From an uncultured Spirochaetales bacterium (GTDB lineage: Bacteria; Spirochaetota; Spirochaetia; Sphaerochaetales; Sphaerochaetaceae), in contig CASDPA010000011.1 of assembly GCA_949282255.1 (NCBI GenBank), positions 1 to 64,000 of the forward strand: 64,000 nucleotides of DNA, written 5' to 3'. This document shows, piece after piece, positions 25,109 to 33,569 of this stretch. The first letter of the stretch is position 1, and each line of letters opens with the position of its first letter. The notes under the pieces were generated by a model. It made no database searches. It had not been told where the DNA came from and was given only the letters and a program-made list of their open reading frames with translations. The position numbers and the translations under genes are program-made.

Positions 25109-25858
25109 ATGAAAATACTCATATCACCTGCAAAGCAGATGAAGGATGAAGAGATACATATCGAGGCGCAGAGTATCCCGATGTTTGAAGACGATGCAAG
25201 AATGTTGGCAGGATTCCTTTCCTCTTTGGACAAAAAAAAGCTTGGAGAGGTACTGGATATAAAAGGCAGGCTTCTTGATGAAAGTTTCCTTTTATATAAA
25301 AGCATTGATTTTGGCAACGGCCTGCGCCATGCCGCATTGCCGCTTTTTAAAGGCATACAATACAACTATATGGCAAGCGATGTATTTTCAGATGAGGAAT
25401 ACTCGTTTTTGCAGGAGCATCTGCTCATACTTTCAGCCCTTTATGGTGCACTCCGGCCCCTGGACGGAATACTTCCATACAGGCTGGAAATGAAAAGCAG
25501 ACTGAATTTTCCCGGATATATGGATCTTTATGGGTACTGGGCAGAACGCGTTGCTAAGAAATTAGATTGCTCTCCAATTCTCAACCTGGCCAGCGACGAA
25601 TACTCCAAGATGGTGCTTCCATACCTTAAAAAGGATATGGAGGTCATAAAGGTATCGTTCTACGAAAAAGGAAAAAACGGCTTGGTTGAAAAGGGCGTAC
25701 ATGTAAAAATGCTAAGAGGCATGCTTGTCAGGTTCATCGCTTGCAACAAGATAACGGATATAAAAGGTGTGATGGAATTCCTTCCTCCCGGCTTTGTCCT
25801 GAAAAAGGATGCAAACAGGGAGAAAGAAATCGTATTCATCAAAAAGGATGCCCTTTAG
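25109..25858 (+). CDS. yaaA: Peroxide stress protein YaaA (UPF0246)
   Basis: 249 residues, the whole YaaA family. Its first residues MKILISPAKQMK match the family start (MLILISPAKTL), and FKGIQYNYMASDVFSDEEYSFLQEHLLILSALYG.LRPLDGI-type segments follow (here from residue 81 on). In E. coli YaaA lowers free intracellular iron during peroxide stress and binds DNA. The ATG is close to GGAG (two bases). It is convergent with the zinc-uptake operon: its stop TAG overlaps the znuB stop in a shared TTAG. It is monocistronic. Confidence 0.9.
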   Translation: MKILISPAKQMKDEEIHIEAQSIPMFEDDARMLAGFLSSLDKKKLGEVLDIKGRLLDESFLLYKSIDFGNGLRHAALPLFKGIQYNYMASDVFSDEEYSFLQEHLLILSALYGALRPLDGILPYRLEMKSRLNFPGYMDLYGYWAERVAKKLDCSPILNLASDEYSKMVLPYLKKDMEVIKVSFYEKGKNGLVEKGVHVKMLRGMLVRFIACNKITDIKGVMEFLPPGFVLKKDANREKEIVFIKKDAL

Positions 25859-26667
25859 CGGTTCCTTTTCAATATGAATCCGACAATCGAGAAAAGAAGG
25901 AAAAAGCCAAGATTCATCATTACTATGGAAGCCCCTACGGGAGTTCCTGCAAAGAATGAGATGCTTATTCCAATAATAAATGAAAATGCAGATACAAGCG
26001 CACTTGAAAAAGTCACCGCCTTATATGTTTTGAACACCCGCATTGAGGTGAGAGAGGGAAAGATTATGAGCGCACTGATGAGCAGGGAGCCCAACATCCT
26101 CATTCCAAGAACGATTGTGAGGGCGGAAAGTATCGCCAACAGCATCGTGTACCTTTCGCTTTTCAGCCCGCCCGCCCTTGAAAACACAGGATCGAAAGTA
26201 ACGGCAAAAAGGCGCGGATAAAGCAATACGTAGCATAATATCACCACAAGAGATAGTATTATGGAAAAGACAGCATCGCTTTTGCCAACGGCAAGCAGAG
26301 AACCGAAGAGGAAATTGTTTATATCAGTATTCGTTCCTTTTACAAAGGATATCATCATCACGCCCAAGGCCAAGGAAGAGGCGCTTATCAAAGCAATTGC
26401 GCTGTCACTTGATATTCCCTTCCTGCCATTCATCCTCAAAAGCAGGATGGCAGAGAACACAACAACAGGGATGGTGAATCCAAGGGGGGAAAGACCTAAA
26501 ACGGAGGCTACGGAAAGAGCTCCAAACCCAACATGGGAAAGCCCGTCGCCAATCATCGAAAAGCGCCTGAGCACCAATGACACGCCAAGAAGGGATGCAC
26601 ACACGGAGACAAGCAGGCCTACTACAAACGCCCTCTGCATGAACGGATAGGAAAGCATTTCAATCAT
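25855..26667 (-). CDS. znuB: Zinc ABC transporter permease
   Basis: 270 residues of the ABC-3 metal permease family with about eight membrane helices. The segment RRFSMIGDGLSHVGFGALSVASVLG, near residues 34-58, is the family hallmark. It moves Zn2+ (or Mn2+) across the inner membrane with the ATPase and binding protein encoded just upstream. The start overlaps the znuC end by 8 bp. Zinc rather than manganese is inferred from the Zur-type regulator in the same operon. Confidence 0.92.
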   Translation of the reverse strand: MIEMLSYPFMQRAFVVGLLVSVCASLLGVSLVLRRFSMIGDGLSHVGFGALSVASVLGLSPLGFTIPVVVFSAILLLRMNGRKGISSDSAIALISASSLALGVMMISFVKGTNTDINNFLFGSLLAVGKSDAVFSIILSLVVILCYVLLYPRLFAVTFDPVFSRAGGLKSERYTMLLAILSALTIVLGMRMLGSLLISALIIFPSLTSMRVFKTYKAVTFSSALVSAFSFIIGISISFFAGTPVGASIVMMNLGFFLLFSIVGFILKRNR

Positions 26668-27370
26668 GATGTCCGGCCTCCTTCAAAAACCTTCTTCCCG
26701 TCTCGGATGCAAAATACTCATCCTTGCGGCCAAAGAAGAAACCCCTGCCAAGATACAATACATGGCTCGCACTGTTTAAAGCGGGATGTATGTCATGGGT
26801 GACCATGATTATCGTCATGCCCTCGCCATTGAGCCTGTCCACTATCGAATAAAGTCCACAGGAAGTATGTGGATCCAAACCGGAAACCGGTTCATCCAAA
26901 AGAAGCACCTTACCTGCGGCACACAACGCCCGCGCAAGAAGCACCCGCTGCATCTGGCCGCCGGAAAGCTCCTGGAAGGATTTTTTCCTCAAATCTTCCA
27001 CTCCCATCTTGCCCAGGTTTCCGAAGGCCTCATTTTTCTGGCTGCGGGAATAATAAAACCTCCTTCCAAGGCGGTTCACCATCCCGCTTAAAACAACTTC
27101 TTCCACAGAGGCTGGAAAACTTTGCTGCACCATGGTCTGCTGTGCCAAATACCCTATTTCCCTGTTGGAAAACCCTGGGCCATAGGAAATCGTTCCAGAA
27201 AGCGGAGCATGCAAGCCTAGGATGGCTTTGACCAGGGTGCTTTTTCCGGCGCCGTTTTCCCCAAGGATGCAAAGGTAATCCCCTTTTGATATTTCAAAGG
27301 AAATCCCGTCTGCTACACTTTTCCCCTCATAACCTAGACTCAGATCATCGGCCTTAATCAGCATGCTCAT
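26660..27370 (-). CDS. znuC: Zinc ABC transporter ATP-binding protein
   Basis: 236 residues. Walker A is GENGAGKST, the Q-loop lies in YLAQQTMVQ, the signature is LSGGQMQR, Walker B is VLLLDEP and the switch histidine is in VTHD. It is the ATPase of the metal importer. The start overlaps the znuA stop as ATGA. Confidence 0.93.
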   Translation of the reverse strand: MSMLIKADDLSLGYEGKSVADGISFEISKGDYLCILGENGAGKSTLVKAILGLHAPLSGTISYGPGFSNREIGYLAQQTMVQQSFPASVEEVVLSGMVNRLGRRFYYSRSQKNEAFGNLGKMGVEDLRKKSFQELSGGQMQRVLLARALCAAGKVLLLDEPVSGLDPHTSCGLYSIVDRLNGEGMTIIMVTHDIHPALNSASHVLYLGRGFFFGRKDEYFASETGRRFLKEAGHHD

Positions 27371-28296
27371 AAATAAGCCTTCCTTAAAGTCTCAAGATTT
27401 TCCTGCATCAAATCGACATAGGTGATCCCTTCATCGAATTGCCGTTTGGATACATTATGACAACTGTTGAACTGGTAGACACCTGCTCCCGTCTCTTCCG
27501 CCACTAGCTCTGCAAGCATGGTGTTGGAAAGCTCCATATGGAAAATGCAACCGATTCTCTCAGCCTTCACCTTGTCGATGATGGAAGCGACCGTCTTCGC
27601 CCCCGGTTCACTTTCATTGGCACAGCCGGGAAATGCGGCAAGATAAGGAAGATCGAATTCAGAAACGAAATAGATTAAAGGAAAACGGTCGGCCACAACC
27701 ATCTCAGGATGGCCCGCTTCATCGAACAGGCTGGAAAACCCAGCCTTGAGATCTTCAAGCTTGGAAACATAGGCATTGCAATTATCCTCGAAGAAGGGGG
27801 CACTTCCCATATCAAGTCCGCTCATGGTCCCGCATAAGGCCTTGATTATTGCAATCTCATTCGACAGGGAGGTCCATACATGCTCATCAAAGACAACCCT
27901 CTCCTCTTCTCCCTCATTCTGCAGGGAATCCACCTCGCTTTCGTAAAACACCACCGGCGCATGCCCGATCAGAGAGAAAGTCTTCACTTGCCCATCCAGA
28001 TCCTTTAAAAGGCTCTCAACCCAATAATCGCTTTCTCCTCCGGTATATATGAAAAGGTCGGATGACAGTATCCGGACAATATCCTCCGGACTTGGCTCGT
28101 AGCTGTGGCTTTCCGTCCCAACAGGGAGAAGCATGCGTATATCCGCCCTGTCGTCGGCAATAGCCCGGGCTGCGTCATAGCATGGGAAATTCACAGCAGT
28201 GATCACAAGTCTGTCAGACACGGTCCGTTCATCCCGGCTGCAGGAAGAAAAAATGATCAGGACAAAAGATAACAGGATCAAAATAAGTCTTTTCAT
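27367..28296 (-). CDS. znuA: Zinc-binding lipoprotein of ABC transporter
   Basis: 309 residues, family 9 metal-binding protein. The N-terminus MKRLILILLSFVLIIFSSC is a lipoprotein signal with lipobox FSSC. Metal ligands expected in this family are seen as His in GTESHSYEPSPEDI, FDEHVWTSLSN and CIFHMELSN. The charged loop typical of ZnuA is short and acidic here (NEGEEERVVFDEH) and not histidine-rich. I chose ATG 28296, after GGAGTG; it overlaps the zur stop as ATGA. Confidence 0.92.
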   Translation of the reverse strand: MKRLILILLSFVLIIFSSCSRDERTVSDRLVITAVNFPCYDAARAIADDRADIRMLLPVGTESHSYEPSPEDIVRILSSDLFIYTGGESDYWVESLLKDLDGQVKTFSLIGHAPVVFYESEVDSLQNEGEEERVVFDEHVWTSLSNEIAIIKALCGTMSGLDMGSAPFFEDNCNAYVSKLEDLKAGFSSLFDEAGHPEMVVADRFPLIYFVSEFDLPYLAAFPGCANESEPGAKTVASIIDKVKAERIGCIFHMELSNTMLAELVAEETGAGVYQFNSCHNVSKRQFDEGITYVDLMQENLETLRKAYL

Positions 28297-28670
28297 GCCC
28301 TGCACTCCTTGCATACGCCCAAAAGCACTGAGGAAAAAATATCAAGCTCAAAGCCCGTAGCATAAAGAAGCCTATTTTTCAATTCCAAACTTTCCTTTTC
28401 ATCCAGATGTATGCATCTTCCGCATACCGCACATGTCATATGCAGATGATCATGGCATTCGGCAGGACGGTACGCATAACATTTGTTTCCTCCCACCATC
28501 GCACTTTCCAGCACTCCTTCCTCCTCCAGTCTGCCAAGCAGCCTGTATAGAGTGCTTTTTGCCAACAAGCCCGGACAACCGCTGATTTCATTTATCGAAA
28601 CGTATGCCCCATTGCGTTTTTTTAAAAAATCCAAAAGAACATTTCTCTGCTGGGTATTATAGTTTTTCAC
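28293..28670 (-). CDS. zur: Fur-family regulator, probably Zur
   Basis: 125 residues. The winged-helix DNA domain covers 1-75 (ISGCPGLLAKSTLYRLLGRLEEEGVL), followed by the metal-binding HDHLHMTCAVCGRCIHL and the C-terminal CKEC, which form the two CxxC pairs of the structural zinc. As first gene of the znu operon it is most likely the zinc sensor. The start is a GTG without Shine-Dalgarno. The -10 ends only nine bases upstream and the operator covers the promoter, so the mRNA is probably leaderless and self-repressed. The specific metal is inferred from the neighbours. Confidence 0.9.
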   Translation of the reverse strand: MKNYNTQQRNVLLDFLKKRNGAYVSINEISGCPGLLAKSTLYRLLGRLEEEGVLESAMVGGNKCYAYRPAECHDHLHMTCAVCGRCIHLDEKESLELKNRLLYATGFELDIFSSVLLGVCKECRA

Positions 28671-28674
28671 AATT

Positions 28675-28707
28675 TGGGAATTATTCCCATTTTTTGAAAT
28701 TGGTCAA
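28675..28707 (-). promoter_or_regulatory. Zur-type operator overlapping the znu promoter
   Basis: TGGGAAT-T-ATTCCCA (28675-28689) is a perfect 7-1-7 inverted repeat with the AATNATT core seen in Fur, PerR and Zur boxes. On the minus strand TTGACC (28707-28702), 16 bp and AATAAT (28685-28680) form the promoter, so the box sits exactly on the -10. Confidence 0.75.
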
Positions 28708-28736
28708 TATGGTTATGGAAAAAAGTTCAAAAACAT

Positions 28737-28764
28737 AAAAAAATCCTCCGCCGCCGGAGGATTT
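28737..28764 (-). terminator. Intrinsic terminator of the rhamnulokinase-like gene
   Basis: On the minus strand AATCCTCCG and CGGAGGATT form a stem around a GCGG-type loop, followed by T7. Confidence 0.85.
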
Positions 28765-28780
28765 GAAAACAGCTTCCAAG

Positions 28781-30160
28781 CTATACGCCTTCGCTCCTTC
28801 GATAGGTCGTATAACAGGACGAGGAAAGCAGAATCTCATAACGCTCAGAAAGGTTTAGACTTCCCGTAGCGGCCATGGATATGATCAGGTTTCCAAGCGC
28901 AACCGCATCCACCGGTCCGGCAACAACTGTCTTCCTTGTATACATGGCAATCAAAGAACAAAGGAACATGTCCTTACTTCCACCGCCAGTGATATTTACT
29001 TCCTTCACTTCTGTTCCGGTGACAGCCTCCATCTTCTCAATCTGGGAGGCGTATGCAAAAGCAAGCGAATAGTAAATAACCGAAGCGGTATCCGCCAAGC
29101 TCTTACAGGCCTCAAGCCCAGCTTCAGAAAGAAGCAGATCGACTGTCTCACTGATCTTCCCACCTTGGAGCAATCTCAGATCGAATATGTCGATAATGCC
29201 TGGAAAGGCTGACTCCTTCTTTGCAAGATTCTCGATCTCATCATAGCTTGTACCTTCCTTGAACTCATCTTTGAGCCGCTGCAGAAGAATCAAGGCAGGT
29301 ATTCTTTTGAAAAACACATTGCAACCGGCATATGTCGGACAGTTGGAGATGTTTTGCTCATATCCCATGCCGGAAACAATCGCGTCATCGGTAAGCATCG
29401 CCAAACGCGAGAAACCACCAAGCGAAAGCATTACAGGTCCATTCTGGCAGACGGAAGCATATATGGAAGCAGAGCCCTCGTATGAAGGGGCCATGAGCAC
29501 CGCAGGTGTATATCCTATTTCCCTTGCAACCGCATCGGTCACTATTCCAATAACTCTTCCAGGTTCGGATATCTCAGAAAAAAGACGTACAGGGATACCA
29601 AGCGAATCTATGAAGCTGAAGTCCCATTCCCCTGTCTTATAATCTATCAGCGCGGAAGTATATGCGATGCTCTTTTCCGTCGCCTTGACCCCAGTAAGCA
29701 GATAGTTCAGATAATCAGGAATGAACATCAATCGTGAAGCCCTGTCAAGGATTTCCGGACTCTCCTCAACGATGGACAGCAGCTGGTTGACGGTATTCCA
29801 TTTCTGATCATGGCAGCCCGTCTTGAAATAAAGTTCCTTCTTATCATAAGGTATGCCGACCCTGTCCGAACGTGCATCAAGATAGCTTACCGCAGGGGTT
29901 ATGATCTGATCCCCCTCATCAAGAAGAACGAAATCAGCCCCCCAGCACTCGATGGAGACATAATCGGCCTTTCCTGCTCTCTTCAGTCCCTCAAGGATAT
30001 TTGAAAAGAGCCCAGGAAGATCCCAACACAGACATCCGTCCTGTCTGACCATGTTGTTCTTAAAGCGATAAACGGTTTCATAGCATAGCTTGCCATTGCG
30101 AAGCTCTCCGGCAAGCACCTTGCCGTTGGATGCTCCTAAATCAACTGATAAGTATCTCAT
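28781..30160 (-). CDS. Divergent rhamnulokinase-like FGGY protein
   Basis: 459 residues, a paralogue of the RhaB at 55929-57296. The first 250 residues of the two align without a gap (for example LCWDLPGLFSNILEGLK against [17 protein letters not shown]). The FGGY N-terminal VDLGASNGK and the C-terminal VNITGGGSKDMF are kept. However, the catalytic Asp228 of GHDT is Glu here (SYEG), and the SSGTWSL phosphate loop is SLGGFSR. It may be a kinase for another sugar, a weak enzyme or a sensor. I chose ATG 30160; a GTG at 30175 is possible. It forms its own unit between two terminators, next to a sugar importer. Confidence 0.8.
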   Translation of the reverse strand: MRYLSVDLGASNGKVLAGELRNGKLCYETVYRFKNNMVRQDGCLCWDLPGLFSNILEGLKRAGKADYVSIECWGADFVLLDEGDQIITPAVSYLDARSDRVGIPYDKKELYFKTGCHDQKWNTVNQLLSIVEESPEILDRASRLMFIPDYLNYLLTGVKATEKSIAYTSALIDYKTGEWDFSFIDSLGIPVRLFSEISEPGRVIGIVTDAVAREIGYTPAVLMAPSYEGSASIYASVCQNGPVMLSLGGFSRLAMLTDDAIVSGMGYEQNISNCPTYAGCNVFFKRIPALILLQRLKDEFKEGTSYDEIENLAKKESAFPGIIDIFDLRLLQGGKISETVDLLLSEAGLEACKSLADTASVIYYSLAFAYASQIEKMEAVTGTEVKEVNITGGGSKDMFLCSLIAMYTRKTVVAGPVDAVALGNLIISMAATGSLNLSERYEILLSSSCYTTYRRSEGV

Positions 30161-30295
30161 ATATTGATTGTCCACCCTAAATGTATAAACTTCAATAAAA
30201 AAATTCTTTCAGAAGTAAAGCGAGGCCATACGCATGTCTTAAGCCATGCTGGAAAAAGGAAGCTGGAAATGGGAGCTGGATATCTTTCAGACCAT

Positions 30296-30330
30296 GAAAA
30301 AAGCCTGCATCCAAGACAAGGAGCAGGCTG
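30296..30330 (-). terminator. Intrinsic terminator of the UroD-CyuA-ABC operon
   Basis: On the minus strand AGCCTGC and GCAGGCT pair around a 14-base loop, followed by T6. It lies 20 bases after the last permease gene. Confidence 0.75.
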
Positions 30331-30348
30331 GAATATGCAACTTTGGGA

Positions 30349-31188
30349 TCAACCCTTCACGGCACCGGCAAAACTTCCGGATTTCTGCATGAGCTGCATG
30401 ATAAGGTAAAGAATTATGGCCGGCACGATTACAAGCGTACATCCAGCAAGAATAACCTGCCACGGGGTTGCGAGGCCATCGCTGACAGGGAGCATCGAAA
30501 CCGATACCATCAACGTATACTTACTGTTCTTGTTCAAGAAAAGCAACGGCCAGAAATAGTCGTTCCATCTTGCAATCATTGTCAATGATGCCCAAGATGC
30601 CAAAGCAGGCTTGATGACAGGACAGATGACGCGGATAAAAATTCCGAATTCCTTGCATCCATCTATTCTTGCCGCCTCCACAAGCTCATCGGGAACATCA
30701 AGCATGTACTGGCGCAGATAAAAGATTCCTACTGCAGTCGCAATCCTTGGGATTATCAGGGACCACAGGCTGTTGATGAGATTGAGCTTTCTCATGATCA
30801 CAAAGAGCGGAATCGCACCTGCTTCCGCACTGATGGCCATTGTTGCGATCACAAAAGCGAAAAGCTTGTTTCTGCCGGGGAATCTGTATTTTGCAAATGC
30901 AAAACCAGCCAACGCACAGAAGAACAGCGTTGTGATGGTTCCTATAATGGTTGTGAAAGCGCTGTTGTACAGGTTCTGCCATACAGGGATGAGCTCGAAA
31001 AGCCTGGAGAAGTTGCCAAGTGTCGGATTTTCAACAGTAAGGGCATTGAAGCCGGATACCTTCTCTCCGACACTCTTTATGGAGATCATGCACATCCACA
31101 ATACCGGGAAAAGACACACCAGGACCACGATGATCATGAAGATGTTCACTGCAAGCGTCTGTCCAAAATCTTGTTTCTTGATTTTCAT
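30349..31188 (-). CDS. Carbohydrate ABC transporter permease (MalG/UgpE type)
   Basis: 279 residues, six predicted membrane helices. The EAA loop that contacts the ATPase is EAARIDGCKEFGIFIRVICPVIKPAL, near residue 178. It is the second permease of a family-1 importer with the gene upstream and the binding protein at 32132. The ATPase is not encoded here, as is usual where a shared MsmX-like ATPase serves several importers. I chose ATG 31188, after GGGGGTAGG. Substrate unknown. Confidence 0.92.
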   Translation of the reverse strand: MKIKKQDFGQTLAVNIFMIIVVLVCLFPVLWMCMISIKSVGEKVSGFNALTVENPTLGNFSRLFELIPVWQNLYNSAFTTIIGTITTLFFCALAGFAFAKYRFPGRNKLFAFVIATMAISAEAGAIPLFVIMRKLNLINSLWSLIIPRIATAVGIFYLRQYMLDVPDELVEAARIDGCKEFGIFIRVICPVIKPALASWASLTMIARWNDYFWPLLFLNKNSKYTLMVSVSMLPVSDGLATPWQVILAGCTLVIVPAIILYLIMQLMQKSGSFAGAVKG

Positions 31189-31198
31189 ACCTACCCCC

Positions 31199-32077
31199 TT
31201 ATACTTCGCCATCGTTCCTTCTCATCCTGTACTGAACCATTGAAATCACGAGGAGGACAAGGATAAGTACGACGCTGATGGAGGAGGCATAGCCGAGCTT
31301 GAACGTCTTGAATCCGTATTCGTATACCAGCTGGAAAAGCGAGGTGTTGCTGGATCCAGGACCGGAAAGGGTATAGGATTCGTTAAACATCTTCCAAATG
31401 TCGATGGTTATTGTAAGAGCACAGAAAAAGAGGATGTTCTTCAAAAGCGGGATTGTTATCAGCCTGAACTGCTGGAAAGGCGATGCGCCGTCAACGGTTG
31501 CCGCTTCATAGTATTCCTTGCTTATGTTGAGCAATCCGGAATAGATGATTATCGTAAACCAAGGTATGCTCCTCCAGATAAAGAGGATTATAACCGGTAT
31601 TTTTGCATACTTACTGCTTGATAACCAAGGTATCCTGCTTCCCCCCATTGCAACAATGAACTCATTGATCAGACCTGCGTTCTCATCAAAAAGCATCATG
31701 AAGATAAGGCCCATGGCAACACTTGCACATACATAAGGCAGGAAGGTTATCGTTTGAAAAGTCCTTTTGCATTTTATGTGGGAACTATTTATGCATGTGG
31801 CTATCATGAGAGCAAAAAACAAAATGCCCACGACAGCCCATATCCAATAAAAAACATTGTTCCAAAACGCATCCTTGAACATGTAATCCTGGAACATTAT
31901 CTTATAATTGTTCAGGCCGACCCATTTAGGAGTCTTCAAGCCATTCCATTCGGTGAAACTGATATATCCGGTAAAAACAACCGGAACCAACTGGAAGATG
32001 AAGAACAGGATAAAAAAGGGGCAGATGAAAATATACGGTGCCCTATACTTTTTCAAAGTTTTCACAAATTTCTTCAT
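31199..32077 (-). CDS. Carbohydrate ABC transporter permease (MalF/UgpA type)
   Basis: 292 residues, six predicted membrane helices. Family-typical parts are FFILFFIFQLVPVVFTGYISF at the first helix and the EAA loop YEAATVDGASPFQQFRLITIPLLK. It forms the translocation pore with the next gene. ATG 32077 has GGGAGG six bases upstream; the longer frame has no ribosome site. It is part of the operon that begins with the UroD-family gene. Confidence 0.92.
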   Translation of the reverse strand: MKKFVKTLKKYRAPYIFICPFFILFFIFQLVPVVFTGYISFTEWNGLKTPKWVGLNNYKIMFQDYMFKDAFWNNVFYWIWAVVGILFFALMIATCINSSHIKCKRTFQTITFLPYVCASVAMGLIFMMLFDENAGLINEFIVAMGGSRIPWLSSSKYAKIPVIILFIWRSIPWFTIIIYSGLLNISKEYYEAATVDGASPFQQFRLITIPLLKNILFFCALTITIDIWKMFNESYTLSGPGSSNTSLFQLVYEYGFKTFKLGYASSISVVLILVLLVISMVQYRMRRNDGEV

Positions 32078-32131
32078 GCATTGCCTCCCTCGTTCCAAGC
32101 TCCCATCCGAAGATGGGAGCAATAAAATCAA

Positions 32132-33481
32132 TCAGACATCAGCCTTGCCAATCTTAAGCTTAAGCTCCTTGTCCATATTTGCAATCGCCTGATCCATGGT
32201 CTGCTCGCCAGCAACATACTTCTCTATTTCTGCACTGATGATGAGATCGGCTTCTGCATCCTGCGGAGTAACGGTCATGTTCTTGGAAGGATTGTTCAAG
32301 CCATCGCTTTCAGCCTTCCTGAAGGACTGTCCGCCATAGAAATCGCTTGGTGCCTGCCAGAACGGATCTGCAAGGGTCTCCTTGCTGACCGGGTTGCTGT
32401 ATGCGCCATTGATGGCTTCCATTTCAGTTACCCAGGCATTGATCTCCTCGACATTGTTCTGGAAATCATACCAAAGATCCTCGATAAGACCGACATACTC
32501 GTTGCTGCCCGTATCAACAATACAGAAATATGTGCTGACAGGAGCTCCGCCGGTACCGATTTCCTCAAATACAGGAGCATTCATAACTCTCCAGTCACCA
32601 GCTGTGGCGGTAAGGTTCTTCCTGAGGAATTCATCCCAGAATGCACCGATGTAGAATGTGGCGATCTTGCCATCGTCGGTTGCCTCGTAGATCGGCTGCT
32701 GCATCATGTTGGTCTTATAAAGAAGTCCTTCGGAATAAAGGGTGTCAAGATATCCGAGAGCAAGCTTTGTTCCCTCATCGGATCCGATGACCACATTACC
32801 TTCCTCATCCCAGATCCTTGCTCCAGCCTGTGGCATGAGACCTCTTCTTCCCCAATATCTCCATGTGTAGCTTGTAGGATCGATCCAAGAAAGATAAACC
32901 TCTCCGTTGCTTCTCTCCTTCAAAAGCCTTCCAGCCTCGAGATATCCGTCAAATGTGCTCATCATTGCAGGATCGACATCATACTTCTCAAAAATTTCTG
33001 CATTATAGAACAGAACCTGCGGGCGGACTGCATCAGGAAGACCGTAAACCCTTCCATTGACAGTTGAGTCGTTGACAGCACCATCTACATACTTATCTGC
33101 CTGAGGAGCATAGTAATCGGTCAAGTCGAGCAACAGTCCGGCATTGGCAAGCTCGATGATGCCGACAGCATCAAGCATTATGACTTCAGGAAGAGAATCC
33201 TGATCCCCGGACATGGAATACATCGCTATCTTCTGCTGTCCGTCAGCCATCGTGGCAATCGTTTCGACAGAAAGCTTAACGCCGGAAGCGATATCCTGAT
33301 TCCTATCAAGGAATCCCTGATAATACATCTGCCTGTACTGAGGCTGTCCTGTAGACCAGACAACTAGATCTCCTGCAGGATAAGTGCCATCGTCGGCAGC
33401 CGCACTCTCAGTGGAACCGTTTGCAAAAATTGGAGCAAACGCCAGAAGGCAAACCAATAAAATTGTCAAAAACTTCTTCAT
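32132..33481 (-). CDS. Extracellular solute-binding protein, family 1
   Basis: 449 residues, periplasmic binding protein of a carbohydrate importer. A Sec signal (MKKFLTILLVCLLAFAPIFA) precedes NGSTES. Family features include WSTGQPQY, the hinge region GRVYGLPDAVRPQVLFYN and many tryptophans (SWIDPTSYTWRYWGRRG) that could stack on a sugar ring. The binding specificity cannot be read. The strongest Shine-Dalgarno (AAGGAG, 33509-33514) is 27 bases from the ATG with a hairpin between, and a GGAAAAAC lies closer. The genes before it are a cysteine-desulfidase-like protein and a methyltransferase, unusual company for a sugar importer. Confidence 0.92.
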   Translation of the reverse strand: MKKFLTILLVCLLAFAPIFANGSTESAAADDGTYPAGDLVVWSTGQPQYRQMYYQGFLDRNQDIASGVKLSVETIATMADGQQKIAMYSMSGDQDSLPEVIMLDAVGIIELANAGLLLDLTDYYAPQADKYVDGAVNDSTVNGRVYGLPDAVRPQVLFYNAEIFEKYDVDPAMMSTFDGYLEAGRLLKERSNGEVYLSWIDPTSYTWRYWGRRGLMPQAGARIWDEEGNVVIGSDEGTKLALGYLDTLYSEGLLYKTNMMQQPIYEATDDGKIATFYIGAFWDEFLRKNLTATAGDWRVMNAPVFEEIGTGGAPVSTYFCIVDTGSNEYVGLIEDLWYDFQNNVEEINAWVTEMEAINGAYSNPVSKETLADPFWQAPSDFYGGQSFRKAESDGLNNPSKNMTVTPQDAEADLIISAEIEKYVAGEQTMDQAIANMDKELKLKIGKADV

Positions 33482-33490
33482 AGTTTTTCC

Positions 33491-33505
33491 CGAGTAGAGG
33501 ACTCG
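33491..33505 (-). other. Hairpin between Shine-Dalgarno and start of the binding-protein gene
   Basis: CGAGT-CCTCT-ACTCG on the minus strand. AAGGAG (33514-33509) precedes it and nine bases separate it from the ATG. Folding would bring the ribosome site to normal spacing from the start codon. Confidence 0.4.
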
Positions 33506-33569
33506 ACTCTCCTTTTTAGTTTTTTTTCCCCTCTTCCACCCTCTATATGAAAAAAGGTTTTTACCTGTT

